Assembly (NCBI GenBank): GCA_012031035.1
Contig: JAAUUT010000063.1
Span: 1-33,392, forward strand
Direction: 5' to 3'
Length of the DNA: 33,392 nt
Origin: Candidatus Altimarinota bacterium
Lineage (GTDB): Bacteria; Cyanobacteriota; Cyanobacteriia; Cyanobacteriales; Microcystaceae
Position 1 is the first letter of the stretch. Every line of letters starts with the position of its first letter. The notes under the pieces were generated by a model. That model had not been told where the DNA came from. It searched no databases and saw nothing but the letters and a program-made list of their open reading frames with translations. This document shows positions 26,034 through 33,392 of this stretch, one piece after another. The position numbers were made by a program, and so were the translations under genes.

Positions 26034-26062
26034 GATGGTGCTTATTGCATCATCTTTTTTTT
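26034..26062 (+). terminator. Rho-independent terminator after rbcS
   Basis: GATGGTGC (26034-26041) pairs with GCATCATC (26047-26054) with one G-U pair and a 5-base loop, followed by eight T (26055-26062). It lies 28 bases after the rbcS stop and ends the rbcLXS transcript. The following 195 bases up to 26257 are AT-rich and hold nothing I recognise. Confidence 0.8.
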
Positions 26063-26257
26063 ATGTAGCTTTTAATGATTTCTGAAATAGGTTGATTTGT
26101 TAATTTGGCAATTATATTAAGAAATTAAATATTCTTTGGCTAGTTCTATGCCTGAAACAACCTGTTTATTTTTGAGTTGAATTTTTGTTTTCCAAATACC
26201 AGCCATAATAATTTTGTCTTTGGCTATTTTTACTAAATATTTTTTCTTTATATAGTT

Positions 26258-26686
26258 TTACTGGTTTGTTGTTGCCAAGGTGCGAACGTCTTTGCTGCTG
26301 TTCTTTGGGTCATCGCGATCGCTTGTTGGCGTGTTTTCGGAACTGACTCGATCTTGTGTTAATAGATGAATATAGCGATCGCCCCACTCGCGCATTAATA
26401 ATAAAATTGGCTCCAAACTGTGTCCAAACTCGGTCAGTGAATATTCGACTTTCGGCGGAACTTGAGGGTATACAGTACGATTGACGACTCCATCGCGTTC
26501 TAATTCTCGCAATTGCAGGGTCAGCATTCGTTGGGTGCATCCTCGTACCAGTCGTTGCAGTTCGTTAAAGCGTTTCGTTCCGTCTAACAGATGAAATAGA
26601 ATTACGCCTTTCCAGCGTCCGCCAATGACATCTAGCGTTGCTTCTACCGAGCAACCATAGCGAAAAGTATAATCTCTAGCTTTCAT
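26258..26686 (-). CDS. HxlR-family transcriptional regulator
   Basis: This winged-helix repressor or activator has 142 residues. The HxlR core is CSVEATLDVIGGRWKGVILF, LLDGTKRFNELQRLV and CTQRMLTLQLRELERDGVV, with VEYSLTEFGHSLEPIL as the C-terminal dimer part. C12 lies at the N-terminus in RYGCSVEATL, the position used as a thiol switch in HypR/YodB-type members; a second cysteine precedes TQRM. This suggests sensing of quinones or reactive electrophiles, which is inference. ATG 26686 is chosen over TTG 26692 because AGGAA lies 6 bases upstream. A polar tail of about 35 residues is longer than usual. It is divergent from the oxidoreductase gene at 26990. Confidence 0.85.
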   Translation of the reverse strand: MKARDYTFRYGCSVEATLDVIGGRWKGVILFHLLDGTKRFNELQRLVRGCTQRMLTLQLRELERDGVVNRTVYPQVPPKVEYSLTEFGHSLEPILLLMREWGDRYIHLLTQDRVSSENTPTSDRDDPKNSSKDVRTLATTNQ

Positions 26687-26989
26687 AAACAATTCCTAAT
26701 AGGATACTTTTTGATACTACTTCACAAAAATGTGCGTACTTGTCAGATTATTGAGTAGTCCGCACAATAAAAGTATAAATTTTTCTTGCCGATTTAGTAA
26801 CTACCAGCCCCAATCAGTGACCAGTTACTGGAAGACTTCACGGAACACTGTTAAAGAGGAGGCATAAACTCTAGTCTACTCATTTAAAAATTGTGATGGA
26901 TGCTGGTTAAACTTAAGTTTTCAAGGATCGAAACATTGATGTTACGTCGCATTGACTTGCTATTTCATCGTGCAAATTAGGAGAATGTT
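26687..26989. promoter_or_regulatory. Divergent control region for hxlR-type and oxidoreductase genes
   Basis: 303 bases with no gene. Next to the regulator start are two direct GATACT copies (26703 and 26713 region). An interrupted inverted repeat follows: GTGCGTACT (26732-26740), then AGTA and CGCAC (26754-26757, 26761-26765). These are operator candidates. A short CCAGTTACTGG palindrome lies near 26821. GGAG precedes the oxidoreductase ATG. Confidence 0.4.
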
Positions 26990-28006
26990 ATGAAAGCATA
27001 CGAAATTCACAACGATAGACCCGGACTCGATTCAGTTATCCTTACCGAACATCCAGAACCAAAACCAGGTCAAGGGCAAGTTTTAGTTAAAATAAACGCT
27101 GCTTCGCTTAATTATCGCGATTTATTAGTCGCCAAAGGAGCTTATGGAACCAAATTACCTAAACCAATTGTTCCCCTATCCGATGGTGCGGGAGAAGTAG
27201 TAGCTATTGGGGAAGGCGTAACGCGAGTACAAGTTGGCGATCGCGTTGCGGGTATCTTTATGCAACAATATATTTGCGGCGAACTTACCTTAGAAAAGTC
27301 TAACTCGGCTCTCGGCGGCGCGATCGATGGCGTTTTAGCAGAATACGTTGTCTTTGACGAACAAGGCATAGTTAAAATCCCCGAACACCTTTCTTATGAA
27401 GAAGCTGCAACCTTACCTTGTGCGGCGGTGACGGCTTGGAATGCACTAGTTACCGAAGGACAACTCAAAGCAGGAGAGACGGTATTATTGCAAGGAACTG
27501 GCGGAGTTTCTATATTTGCTTTGCAGTTTGCCAAAATGATGGGTGCTAAGGTCATGATTACTAGTAGCAGCGATGAAAAATTGCAAAAAGCAACGCAACT
27601 GGGAGCCGATATTACCATTAATTATCGCACCTATCCCGATTGGGAAGAAAAAGTTTGGGAATTGAGCGATCGCATGGGAGTTGACCACGTTGTTGAGGTG
27701 GGAGGATCTCAAACGCTTTCTAAGTCGCTGCGAGCGGTGCGATATGGCGGTAAAGTAGCATTGATAGGCGTTTTAACGGGTTTTGCAGGCGATGTTAGCA
27801 CAGTTTCAATTTTATTCAAACATATCCGCGTCCAAGGGATTTATGTTGGTTCTCGCGATATGTTCGAGCAAATGAATTGCGCGATCGCACAAAATAAATT
27901 AAAACCCATTATCGATCGCGTTTTTTCTTTTAACGAAGCTAAAGAGGCTCTATCTTATCTCGAAAGTGGCAAGCATTTTGGTAAGGTAGTGATTAAAAAA
28001 CCTTAA
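26990..28006 (+). CDS. NAD(P)H-dependent quinone-oxidoreductase-like enzyme (MDR superfamily)
   Basis: This medium-chain dehydrogenase/reductase has 338 residues. The N-terminal GroES-like domain has LVKINAASLNYRDLLVAKGA and LSDGAGEVVAIGEGVTRVQV; the Rossmann domain has ETVLLQGTGGVSIFALQFAK and GADITINYRTYPDWEEKV. The cysteine/histidine set for catalytic or structural zinc is absent, so it is closer to zinc-free quinone oxidoreductases than to alcohol dehydrogenases. With the divergent HxlR regulator it forms a likely quinone- or electrophile-response pair. The substrate is not known. It converges on secF with 23 bases between stops. Confidence 0.83.
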   Translation: MKAYEIHNDRPGLDSVILTEHPEPKPGQGQVLVKINAASLNYRDLLVAKGAYGTKLPKPIVPLSDGAGEVVAIGEGVTRVQVGDRVAGIFMQQYICGELTLEKSNSALGGAIDGVLAEYVVFDEQGIVKIPEHLSYEEAATLPCAAVTAWNALVTEGQLKAGETVLLQGTGGVSIFALQFAKMMGAKVMITSSSDEKLQKATQLGADITINYRTYPDWEEKVWELSDRMGVDHVVEVGGSQTLSKSLRAVRYGGKVALIGVLTGFAGDVSTVSILFKHIRVQGIYVGSRDMFEQMNCAIAQNKLKPIIDRVFSFNEAKEALSYLESGKHFGKVVIKKP

Positions 28007-28029
28007 GATAAGCTTTTAAGTCGATTAGC

Positions 28030-28971
28030 TTAAACCTCAGATTTAGCGACGATAGCAGACTTAAGCTGACGATTGCGCCACCAAGCTAACAGGGTACTTG
28101 CAATAAAAATACTCGAATAAGCGCCTGCAACAAAGCCAATAATTAACGCTAGCGCAAAATACTTAAGCGTTTCTCCCCCTACAAAAAAGATAGCGACTAG
28201 CGGCAGTAAAGTTGTTAAGGTAGTATTGATCGATCGCCCTAACGTTTGCATCACCGCATTATCGACAATTTCATTAATGGAAAGATCGGGCATTTTGACT
28301 AAATTTTCTCGAATGCGATCGTAGATAACAACGGTGTCGTTAACTGAGAAACCAATAATAGTCAATAACGAGACTAAAAACAAACTATCTATCTCAATTC
28401 CTGCCGCTATTCCCAAAATTGAGAAAATTCCAGAAGTAATTAATACATCATGCAATAAAGCAACGATCGCAAAAAAAGCATAATCAAATTGAAATCGAAA
28501 ACTTAAATAGACGATAATGCCAAAAAACGAAAGAAGCAACGCTAGCATCCCAGCAACAAACAATTCTCGACCAATGGTAGGCCCGACCGTATCGATTTGA
28601 GTTTTTTGGGGGTTAAATTTGCCAAGACTTTCACTGAGGCTATTTTCTAGCTGGGTGCGTTGGTTGACATCTAAGGTTTTGCTGCGGATTGACAACCCAT
28701 AGTTTTCGATAACTTGAATGCTGCTATCGCCTAAATCCTGTTGTGCAAGAATTTCTCGCACTTTAGCACTATCAATCGGGCGATCGCAATTTTGGGGAAC
28801 AGAACAATCGAGTTCGAGTTGCAATCTAGTTCCGCCAATGAAATCTAAACCAGGACGTAAGGGTGCTTGAAATTGAGTATAAGAAACTATCATAGCGGCG
28901 AAACCCGCTAAAGTTATTAATAAAGAAACCGTCCACCAGATTCGTTGTTGTTTAATAACGCTAAATTTCAT
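28030..28971 (-). CDS. secF: Protein translocase subunit SecF
   Basis: SecF works with SecD in the inner and thylakoid membranes to pull exported proteins across using the proton gradient. It has 313 residues from [20 protein letters not shown], whose first segment is transmembrane helix 1. [19 protein letters not shown] sequence ([16 protein letters not shown]) opens the periplasmic domain; [15 protein letters not shown] and [17 protein letters not shown] are conserved motifs of TM4/5. A frame to 29052 adds 27 residues that run through a palindromic repeat and is rejected. It lies downstream of secD with a 99-base gap holding that repeat. Confidence 0.92.
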   Translation of the reverse strand: MKFSVIKQQRIWWTVSLLITLAGFAAMIVSYTQFQAPLRPGLDFIGGTRLQLELDCSVPQNCDRPIDSAKVREILAQQDLGDSSIQVIENYGLSIRSKTLDVNQRTQLENSLSESLGKFNPQKTQIDTVGPTIGRELFVAGMLALLLSFFGIIVYLSFRFQFDYAFFAIVALLHDVLITSGIFSILGIAAGIEIDSLFLVSLLTIIGFSVNDTVVIYDRIRENLVKMPDLSINEIVDNAVMQTLGRSINTTLTTLLPLVAIFFVGGETLKYFALALIIGFVAGAYSSIFIASTLLAWWRNRQLKSAIVAKSEV

Positions 28972-29015
28972 AATTATAGAGAATGGGGAATGGGAAATAG
29001 GAAATAGGGGAGGGT

Positions 29016-29043
29016 GTAGAGACGCGATATATCGCGTCTCTAC
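29016..29043. repeat. Dispersed 28-base palindrome between secD and secF
   Basis: A perfect palindrome with half-site GTAGAGACGCGATA. The same core occurs at 22384-22403 and a variant at 19344-19362. It is flanked by purine-rich repeats of GGGAAATAG type (28985-29010). It sits in the gap between two co-transcribed genes and could form a strong RNA hairpin. Confidence 0.92.
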
Positions 29044-29070
29044 AGTAACCAATCGAAATTCTCATCTTCT

Positions 29071-30501
29071 TTAACTTGCATCCTTCGCTTCTGTTATGTT
29101 CGCTGGTTCGCCTTTTAAAGGAGGGAGGAAAAGTTCTGGTTTTTGTCGAATCCCTGGCATTCCTAAAACAACTAACAAAAGTAAATTGCGACTGCAAGTT
29201 AGGGCAGTAAACATACTAATTAATACGCCAATTGCTAAAGTTAGGGCAAATCCTTTCACTAAACCCGAACCCAACCAAAACAAAGCCGCACAAGCAATCA
29301 AAGTAGTGACGTTACTGTCCAAGATACTAGAAAAAGCACGATAGAAACCCGCTTCTACAGAACGATAAAGCGTATTTCCAGCGCGTAGTTCTTCCCTAGT
29401 ACGTTCAAATATGAGAACGTTAGCATCAACTGCCATACCGATGCTAAGAATAAAGCCAGCAATACCGGGTAAAGTTAGAGTAACGCCCACAAGCGCAAAA
29501 CTAGCTAGGGATAGCAACGCATAGATTATTAAAGAGACATCGGCAATTAATCCAGGCAGTCGATAGTAAACCCCCATAAAAATTAATACCAGAATCAAAC
29601 CAGCGATTCCAGCATAGATACTGCTGCGAATACTATCTTGTCCTAAACTTGCACCGACAGTGCGGTTTTCTACGACTGCTACCGGAAACGGAAGCGAACC
29701 GCCGCGTAACTGTACTGCGAGTTCGTTAGCTGTCTCGACGGTAAAATTACCCTCAATTACTGCATTCCCGCCAGTAATACCAGTAGCAGCAAACCTGACA
29801 TCGACGACAGGGGCACTAATAAGATCGTTATCTAAGAAAATACCAATACTGCGACCCGTTCCTGCTAAATTTTTAGTCAGTTCGGCAAATTTTTCTCCTC
29901 CTGGACCATCAAAGCTAATGGTAACTTCCCAATTAGGTCCTTCAGTAGGTTTCGGATTAGCATTTTTGAGATTTTTACCCGTCAAACCAACCGATTCAAA
30001 TAATTTTGCGATCGCATCGTTAGATTGTTTTATAGTTTGATTGAATTCTGCGATTTGCTGGGCATTTTGCGCGGGATTTTTTCTTAATTGCGATAATTCA
30101 AGCGATAATTGCCGTTTAATTGCATATTCTGCATTAAACGGAGCTTCCGTACCCGCTTTTTGTGCTCTAAATTCTAATTGTGCCGTTCCCCCCAAAATTC
30201 GTTCTGCTTGTTGAGAATCAGTCACGCCAGGAAGTTGTACGAGAATTTTATCGTTTCCAACAGTCTGAATAGTCGGTTCAGAAACCCCTAACGCATTAAT
30301 TCGATTTTCAATAACCGTTTTGACGGCGGTTAAATCTTCTGGTTTAATCTCTTTAATTTCTTTGGTCGGTTGAACCTGAATCGTTAACTGTGCCCCACCT
30401 CGCAAGTCTAAACCAAGCTGAGGAGGCAAAGTAATTATAGTGGCGACTGCCCCGACTACCAGCGCCAAAATTAAGCCAATTGCCCAACGTTGTTTTTGCA
30501 T
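29071..30501 (-). CDS. secD: Protein translocase subunit SecD
   Basis: SecD is the larger SecDF subunit (476 residues) that helps release translocated proteins and maintain the proton-driven step. It has an N-terminal helix MQKQRWAIGLILALVVGAVA, LGLDLRGGAQLTIQV as the D1 motif opening the large periplasmic P1 domain, INALGVSEPTIQTVGNDKIL, and a C-terminal six-helix bundle with GMAVDANVLIFERTREELR and LDSNVTTLIACAALF. It lies 203 bases downstream of pdhB and upstream of secF on the minus strand; I recall pdhB-secD-secF as a common cyanobacterial order. Confidence 0.94.
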   Translation of the reverse strand: MQKQRWAIGLILALVVGAVATIITLPPQLGLDLRGGAQLTIQVQPTKEIKEIKPEDLTAVKTVIENRINALGVSEPTIQTVGNDKILVQLPGVTDSQQAERILGGTAQLEFRAQKAGTEAPFNAEYAIKRQLSLELSQLRKNPAQNAQQIAEFNQTIKQSNDAIAKLFESVGLTGKNLKNANPKPTEGPNWEVTISFDGPGGEKFAELTKNLAGTGRSIGIFLDNDLISAPVVDVRFAATGITGGNAVIEGNFTVETANELAVQLRGGSLPFPVAVVENRTVGASLGQDSIRSSIYAGIAGLILVLIFMGVYYRLPGLIADVSLIIYALLSLASFALVGVTLTLPGIAGFILSIGMAVDANVLIFERTREELRAGNTLYRSVEAGFYRAFSSILDSNVTTLIACAALFWLGSGLVKGFALTLAIGVLISMFTALTCSRNLLLLVVLGMPGIRQKPELFLPPLKGEPANITEAKDAS

Positions 30502-30515
30502 TTTAGTTCGTGTAG

Positions 30516-30534
30516 GGGCGCATGGCGTGCGCCC
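30516..30534. repeat. GC-rich inverted repeat ahead of secD
   Basis: GGGCGCA (30516-30522) and TGCGCCC (30528-30534) flank TGGCG. It lies 15 bases before the secD start on its upstream side and looks like another dispersed palindromic family (GTAGGGGCGCA...). On the plus strand it is followed by TTTT, but no plus-strand gene ends here. Confidence 0.65.
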
Positions 30535-30562
30535 TTTTCAGTTATCAGTTATCAGTGAGTTA

Positions 30563-30590
30563 TTTGTCCTTTGTCCTTTGTCCTTTGTCA
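30563..30590. repeat. Heptamer tandem repeat (STRR-like)
   Basis: Three copies of TTTGTCC and one TTTGTCA stand head to tail between pdhB and secD. Short tandem heptamers of this kind are common in cyanobacterial intergenic DNA. CAGTTAT direct repeats (about 30539-30556) and ACTCTTG repeats (about 30602-30616) flank it. Confidence 0.85.
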
Positions 30591-30704
30591 GATGTACCAA
30601 TGACTCTTGACTCTTGACCAGTTATGGAAGTTAGGAGGAAATTAGTAAATATTCCCCCTTGTCTCCCATTCCCCTTTTCCCTAAAAATCCCCAATCCCAA
30701 TAAC

Positions 30705-31688
30705 TTACACCAACGCTGCCATCATATTCTTAACCGCTTCAACGATTTGCGGAGGTTGAACGATGGTCAATCTTTCCAACGTACCGTTGTAAGGCGTGGG
30801 AATATCTTGAGACGACAAGCGAATAACAGGCGCATCTAACTCATCAAATAATTGCTCGTTAATTAATGCAATTAATTCTGCTGCAATTCCCCCCGTCTTC
30901 ATACATTCTTCGACGATAATAACGCGGTGAGTCTTGCGAATTGAATTACTAATCGTCTCCATATCGAAGGGTTTGAGCGTAATCAAATCGATAATTTCGG
31001 GGTCGTACCCTTCTTTTTCTAATTGTTTTAATGCCTGCAAGCAATGGTGACGCATCCGCGAGTAGGTCAAAATTGTCACATCTTTACCCGGACGCACAAT
31101 TTCCGATTTGTTCAAGGGAACGATATATTCTTTGTCTGGTAAATTTTCTTTCAGGTTGTAAAGTAAGACGTGTTCAAAAAAGAGGACGGGATTATCGTCG
31201 CGAATTGCCGCTTTGAGGAGTCCTTTGGCATTGTAAGGAGTCGAACAGGCAACGATTTTTAAGCCAGGAACCGCATGAAAGTAAGCTTCAAGTCTTTGGG
31301 AATGTTCCGCCCCTAATTGTCTGCCTACGCCGCCAGGGCCGCGAATCACCATCGGAATTTTGAAGTTTCCGCCAGAAGTGTAGCGCAACATTCCCGCGTT
31401 GTTAGCAATTTGGTTGAAGGCAAGCAGCAAAAATCCCATGTTCATGCCTTCGATAATCGGTCGCAGTCCCGTCATTGCTGCGCCTACTGCCATGCCAGTA
31501 AAACTATTTTCCGCGATCGGCGTATCGAGAACTCTTAAATCGCCATATTTTTTATATAAATCTTTTGTTACTTTGTAGGAACCGCCGTAGTGTCCGACAT
31601 CCTCCCCAAGGACAAAAACTGTTTCGTCGCGCGCCATTTCTTCATCAATGGCTTGACGCAGTGCATTAAATAATAAAACTTCTGCCAT
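30705..31688 (-). CDS. pdhB: Pyruvate dehydrogenase E1 component, beta subunit
   Basis: PdhB is the beta chain of the thiamine-diphosphate-dependent E1 enzyme that decarboxylates pyruvate to feed acetyl-CoA synthesis (327 residues). Seen are [60 protein letters not shown] with the glutamate that activates the cofactor, and [20 protein letters not shown]. The C-terminal transketolase-like domain has [15 protein letters not shown] and [13 protein letters not shown]. The alpha subunit is not in the window, as cyanobacterial pdh genes are usually dispersed. It may be transcribed with secD-secF. Confidence 0.93.
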   Translation of the reverse strand: MAEVLLFNALRQAIDEEMARDETVFVLGEDVGHYGGSYKVTKDLYKKYGDLRVLDTPIAENSFTGMAVGAAMTGLRPIIEGMNMGFLLLAFNQIANNAGMLRYTSGGNFKIPMVIRGPGGVGRQLGAEHSQRLEAYFHAVPGLKIVACSTPYNAKGLLKAAIRDDNPVLFFEHVLLYNLKENLPDKEYIVPLNKSEIVRPGKDVTILTYSRMRHHCLQALKQLEKEGYDPEIIDLITLKPFDMETISNSIRKTHRVIIVEECMKTGGIAAELIALINEQLFDELDAPVIRLSSQDIPTPYNGTLERLTIVQPPQIVEAVKNMMAALV

Positions 31689-31803
31689 GCTTTACCCTAT
31701 TCCAGCAAATGTAATCCTAACATTAGGAATATATTTTATCGCGCTAACTATTCGCTACTCCTTTTAGAGAAAATAGTTTTATTTATATCAAGGAATTCTA
31801 CTT

Positions 31804-32175
31804 ATGTCGGATGCTAAAAACGTTCTGGGCGGACAATTGGAAGTTTGCTGTACGTCGCCAATGACGGGTTTTTATCGCGATGGTACGTGTAATACTGGCG
31901 CTGGCGATATGGGAGCGCACGTAGTCTGCGCGCAAATGACAGAAGAATTTCTCGCTTATACAAAATCCAAGGGAAATGATTTATCGACACCAGTCCCTGC
32001 TTATCATTTTCCCGGACTTAAAGCAGGCGATCGCTGGTGTTTGTGTGCTAATCGCTGGCAAGAAGCTTTAGAGGCTGGAGTAGCTCCCCCTGTCATTTTA
32101 TCGGGAACTCACGCCCTGGCGCTAGAGTATGTATCGCTAGATGACCTCAAAAAACACGCTCTCGATCGCGATTGA
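31804..32175 (+). CDS. DUF2237 family protein
   Basis: This 123-residue protein matches the DUF2237 family of unknown function. Diagnostic blocks are NVLGGQLEVCCTSPMTGFYR, DGTCNTGAGDMGAHVVCAQM, TEEFLAYTKSKGNDLSTPVP and FPGLKAGDRWCLCANRWQEA. It has six cysteines in conserved places (CC, C, C, CLC), which suggests metal binding or redox chemistry, although that is inference. Its last 29 bases overlap the 3' end of convergent cofG. Confidence 0.85.
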   Translation: MSDAKNVLGGQLEVCCTSPMTGFYRDGTCNTGAGDMGAHVVCAQMTEEFLAYTKSKGNDLSTPVPAYHFPGLKAGDRWCLCANRWQEALEAGVAPPVILSGTHALALEYVSLDDLKKHALDRD

Positions 32176-33118
32176 GATATTTCTTCACATATTGTTGCAA
32201 TTGAGAGGTTAACCATTCGTAATACTGGGGATAAACGGGCAAACGCGGCTTTAATTCCCATCCAGCAGCTTCTAAAATTTCTCTAAGTTTTTGCAACTTA
32301 AGATGAGGATAATCGGGATTCACTTCATCTTTTGGCCCAATTCCGCCTACATCTGTTGCACCTGCTGCCAAACAATCCAACAGCGCGTTAGGATCGGGAA
32401 TTAGATTGGGAGGAATTTGTATAGCGATCGCATCGGGAAGTATTTCTCTTGCTTTAACAATGAGATCCCTTAACTGATAAGCATCAAACGCTGGCGCGTC
32501 AAAACTTTGTTGCTGTCCCCGACTGTGCGGTTGTAAGATAACTTCTTGTATGTGACCCCATCTATGATGAATTTGCGCGATCGCTTCTAAGGTTTCAATG
32601 CGATCGCTTGGCGTTTCTCCAATCCCCAAGAGCAATCCCGTTGTAAAAGGAATTTTTAACTCTCCTGCCCATTCTAGCTGTTGCAATCTCAGTTCGGGGA
32701 CTTTACTCGGCGCGTGACGGTGAACGGTTTCTAACAATTTAGGCGTTAGCTGCTCCAGCATTAACCCCATCGAAACATTAACTTTTTTAAGTTGTTGCAT
32801 CTCTTGAAAACTGAGCGGCCCAGCATTCGTATGAGGAAGAAATCCTAATGAAAGTGCTAACTGACAAATCTCATAAATCTTCTCGAACCAAGCTTCTCTT
32901 CTCGACGAACGAGGATGCACTTCTCCACTGAGAATCAAAATCTCACAAACTCCCTGACCCTGGATAGTTTTAAGCTGCTGTCGAGCTTCTGCTAATCCTA
33001 ACCAAGGACTTTGACCTGGAGCGGTACGAAAATTACAGTAACTACAGTTATTAAAGCATTCGTAGGTTGGGACTAGAGTGTAAGCAGGGCTATAGGTAAC
33101 AATTCGAGATAAAGGCAT
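32147..33118 (-). CDS. cofG: FO synthase subunit 1, CofG (radical SAM)
   Basis: CofG with CofH makes 7,8-didemethyl-8-hydroxy-5-deazariboflavin (FO). Most cyanobacteria lack full F420 use, and FO serves as the antenna chromophore of some DNA photolyases. The 323-residue protein starts MPLSRIVTYSPAYTLVPTYE and binds its 4Fe-4S cluster by C21-x3-C25-x2-C28 (CFNNCSYCNF). Other family blocks are ILILSGEVHPRSS, IPFTTGLLLGIGETPSDRIE, LQPHSRGQQQSFDAP and AGATDVGGIGPKDEVNPDYP. cofH is not in the window. Its 3' end overlaps the convergent DUF2237 gene by 29 bases, and its start is divergent from psbA. Confidence 0.92.
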   Translation of the reverse strand: MPLSRIVTYSPAYTLVPTYECFNNCSYCNFRTAPGQSPWLGLAEARQQLKTIQGQGVCEILILSGEVHPRSSRREAWFEKIYEICQLALSLGFLPHTNAGPLSFQEMQQLKKVNVSMGLMLEQLTPKLLETVHRHAPSKVPELRLQQLEWAGELKIPFTTGLLLGIGETPSDRIETLEAIAQIHHRWGHIQEVILQPHSRGQQQSFDAPAFDAYQLRDLIVKAREILPDAIAIQIPPNLIPDPNALLDCLAAGATDVGGIGPKDEVNPDYPHLKLQKLREILEAAGWELKPRLPVYPQYYEWLTSQLQQYVKKYLNRDRERVF

Positions 33119-33166
33119 AATAAGTAGAACTTATCAGATATATAAATTCATATTTCCTTCAGATAG

Positions 33167-33195
33167 TTTACAAAACTTAGGAATATGCTTAATAT
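33167..33195 (+). promoter_or_regulatory. Candidate psbA promoter
   Basis: TTTACA (33167-33172) and TAATAT (33190-33195) are 17 bases apart, in the form of sigma70-type cyanobacterial psbA promoters. Transcription would start near 33203 and leave a leader of about 45 bases. AGGA at 33233-33236 is the likely ribosome site. A TTGACA at 33220-33225 is too close to the start for a main promoter. Confidence 0.45.
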
Positions 33196-33247
33196 AAGAA
33201 GTGTCAATCATCTTGAACCTTGACAAACAAATAGGAATTATAAGCAC

Positions 33248-33392
33248 ATGACAACTACTCTACAGCAGCGCGAGAGCGCTAACGTGTGGGAGCAGTTTTG
33301 CCAGTGGATCACCAGCACCAACAACCGCATCTATATCGGTTGGTTCGGCGTAATCATGATCCCCACCTTGCTAACTGCAACCGTATGCTACA
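33248..33392 (+). CDS. psbA: Photosystem II D1 protein, partial
   Basis: This is the first 48 codons of the photosystem II reaction-centre protein D1, running off the right edge. [20 protein letters not shown] is the D1 start and [20 protein letters not shown] leads into transmembrane helix A. D1 binds the special-pair chlorophylls, pheophytin, QB and the Mn cluster. The variant type (low- or high-light form) cannot be judged from this part. The gene is divergent from cofG with about 129 bases between. Confidence 0.95.
   Translation, partial: MTTTLQQRESANVWEQFCQWITSTNNRIYIGWFGVIMIPTLLTATVCY

Noticed and set aside
29660..30040. 126-codon plus-strand frame opposite secD
   Set aside because: Shadow of secD; no ribosome site or recognisable domain.
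1..33392. CRISPR array, tRNA or rRNA genes, transposase genes
   Set aside because: I saw no regularly spaced direct repeats of CRISPR type, no cloverleaf I could support and no transposase frame; a covariance-model scan would settle the RNA genes.

Overview
The window is cyanobacterial. It carries a form IB Rubisco operon (rbcL-rbcX-rbcS), a beta-carboxysome operon (ccmK2-K1-L-M-N), the CO2-uptake NDH-1 genes (ndhF4-ndhD4-cupB) and the start of psbA. The octamer GCGATCGC (HIP1) occurs more than 30 times by eye, about one per kb. I cannot name the genus with confidence; gene order and repeats fit a HIP1-rich beta-cyanobacterium.

Layout. 1-304: partial TRAP small permease. 441-2290: DpnII-type GATC restriction-modification pair. 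2416-5417: host-attachment-family protein, rhodanese, GAF-LuxR regulator and RNase III. 5448-10307: five minus-strand genes (two sulfotransferases, two GT14-like glycosyltransferases, one GT-B-like glycosyltransferase) that look like a sulfated-glycan locus. 10506-13541: exported PEP-CTERM amidase, TauE/SafE permease and a small hypothetical protein. 13569-18203: cupB, ndhD4 and ndhF4. 19024-23105: ccmK2K1LMN, divergent from ndhF4. 23745-26006: rbcLXS, closed by a terminator. 26258-28006: divergent HxlR regulator and quinone-oxidoreductase-like gene. 28030-31688: secF, secD, pdhB. 31804-33118: DUF2237 gene and cofG, overlapping tail to tail. 33248-end: psbA start.

The centre (13.5-26 kb) is a CO2-concentrating supercluster. 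NdhF4/NdhD4/CupB hydrate CO2 to bicarbonate at the thylakoid, CcmK/L build the shell, CcmM/N organise Rubisco and link it to the shell, and rbcLXS supplies Rubisco and its chaperone.

Six genes (dam-like methylase, a sulfotransferase, cupB, ndhD4, ndhF4, rbcL) are each broken by one single-base indel, mostly in or beside a homopolymer, with perfectly conserved coding on both sides. Because rbcL is essential, assembly or sequencing error is the simplest explanation. I give each gene its full corrected extent.

The most interesting signals are structural: a dispersed palindrome found inside operons (ccmK2/K1, ccmM/N, secD/F), a strong stem-loop between rbcL and rbcX, a 179-bp near-identical tract shared by ccmK2 and ccmK1, a CcmM whose redox cysteine pairs sit only in its last two Rubisco-small-subunit-like repeats, and an RNase III with a serine at a catalytic aspartate position. 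I did not find a clearly new multi-gene system. The sulfotransferase/GT14 cluster and the small ORF ahead of ccmK2 are the least explained parts.
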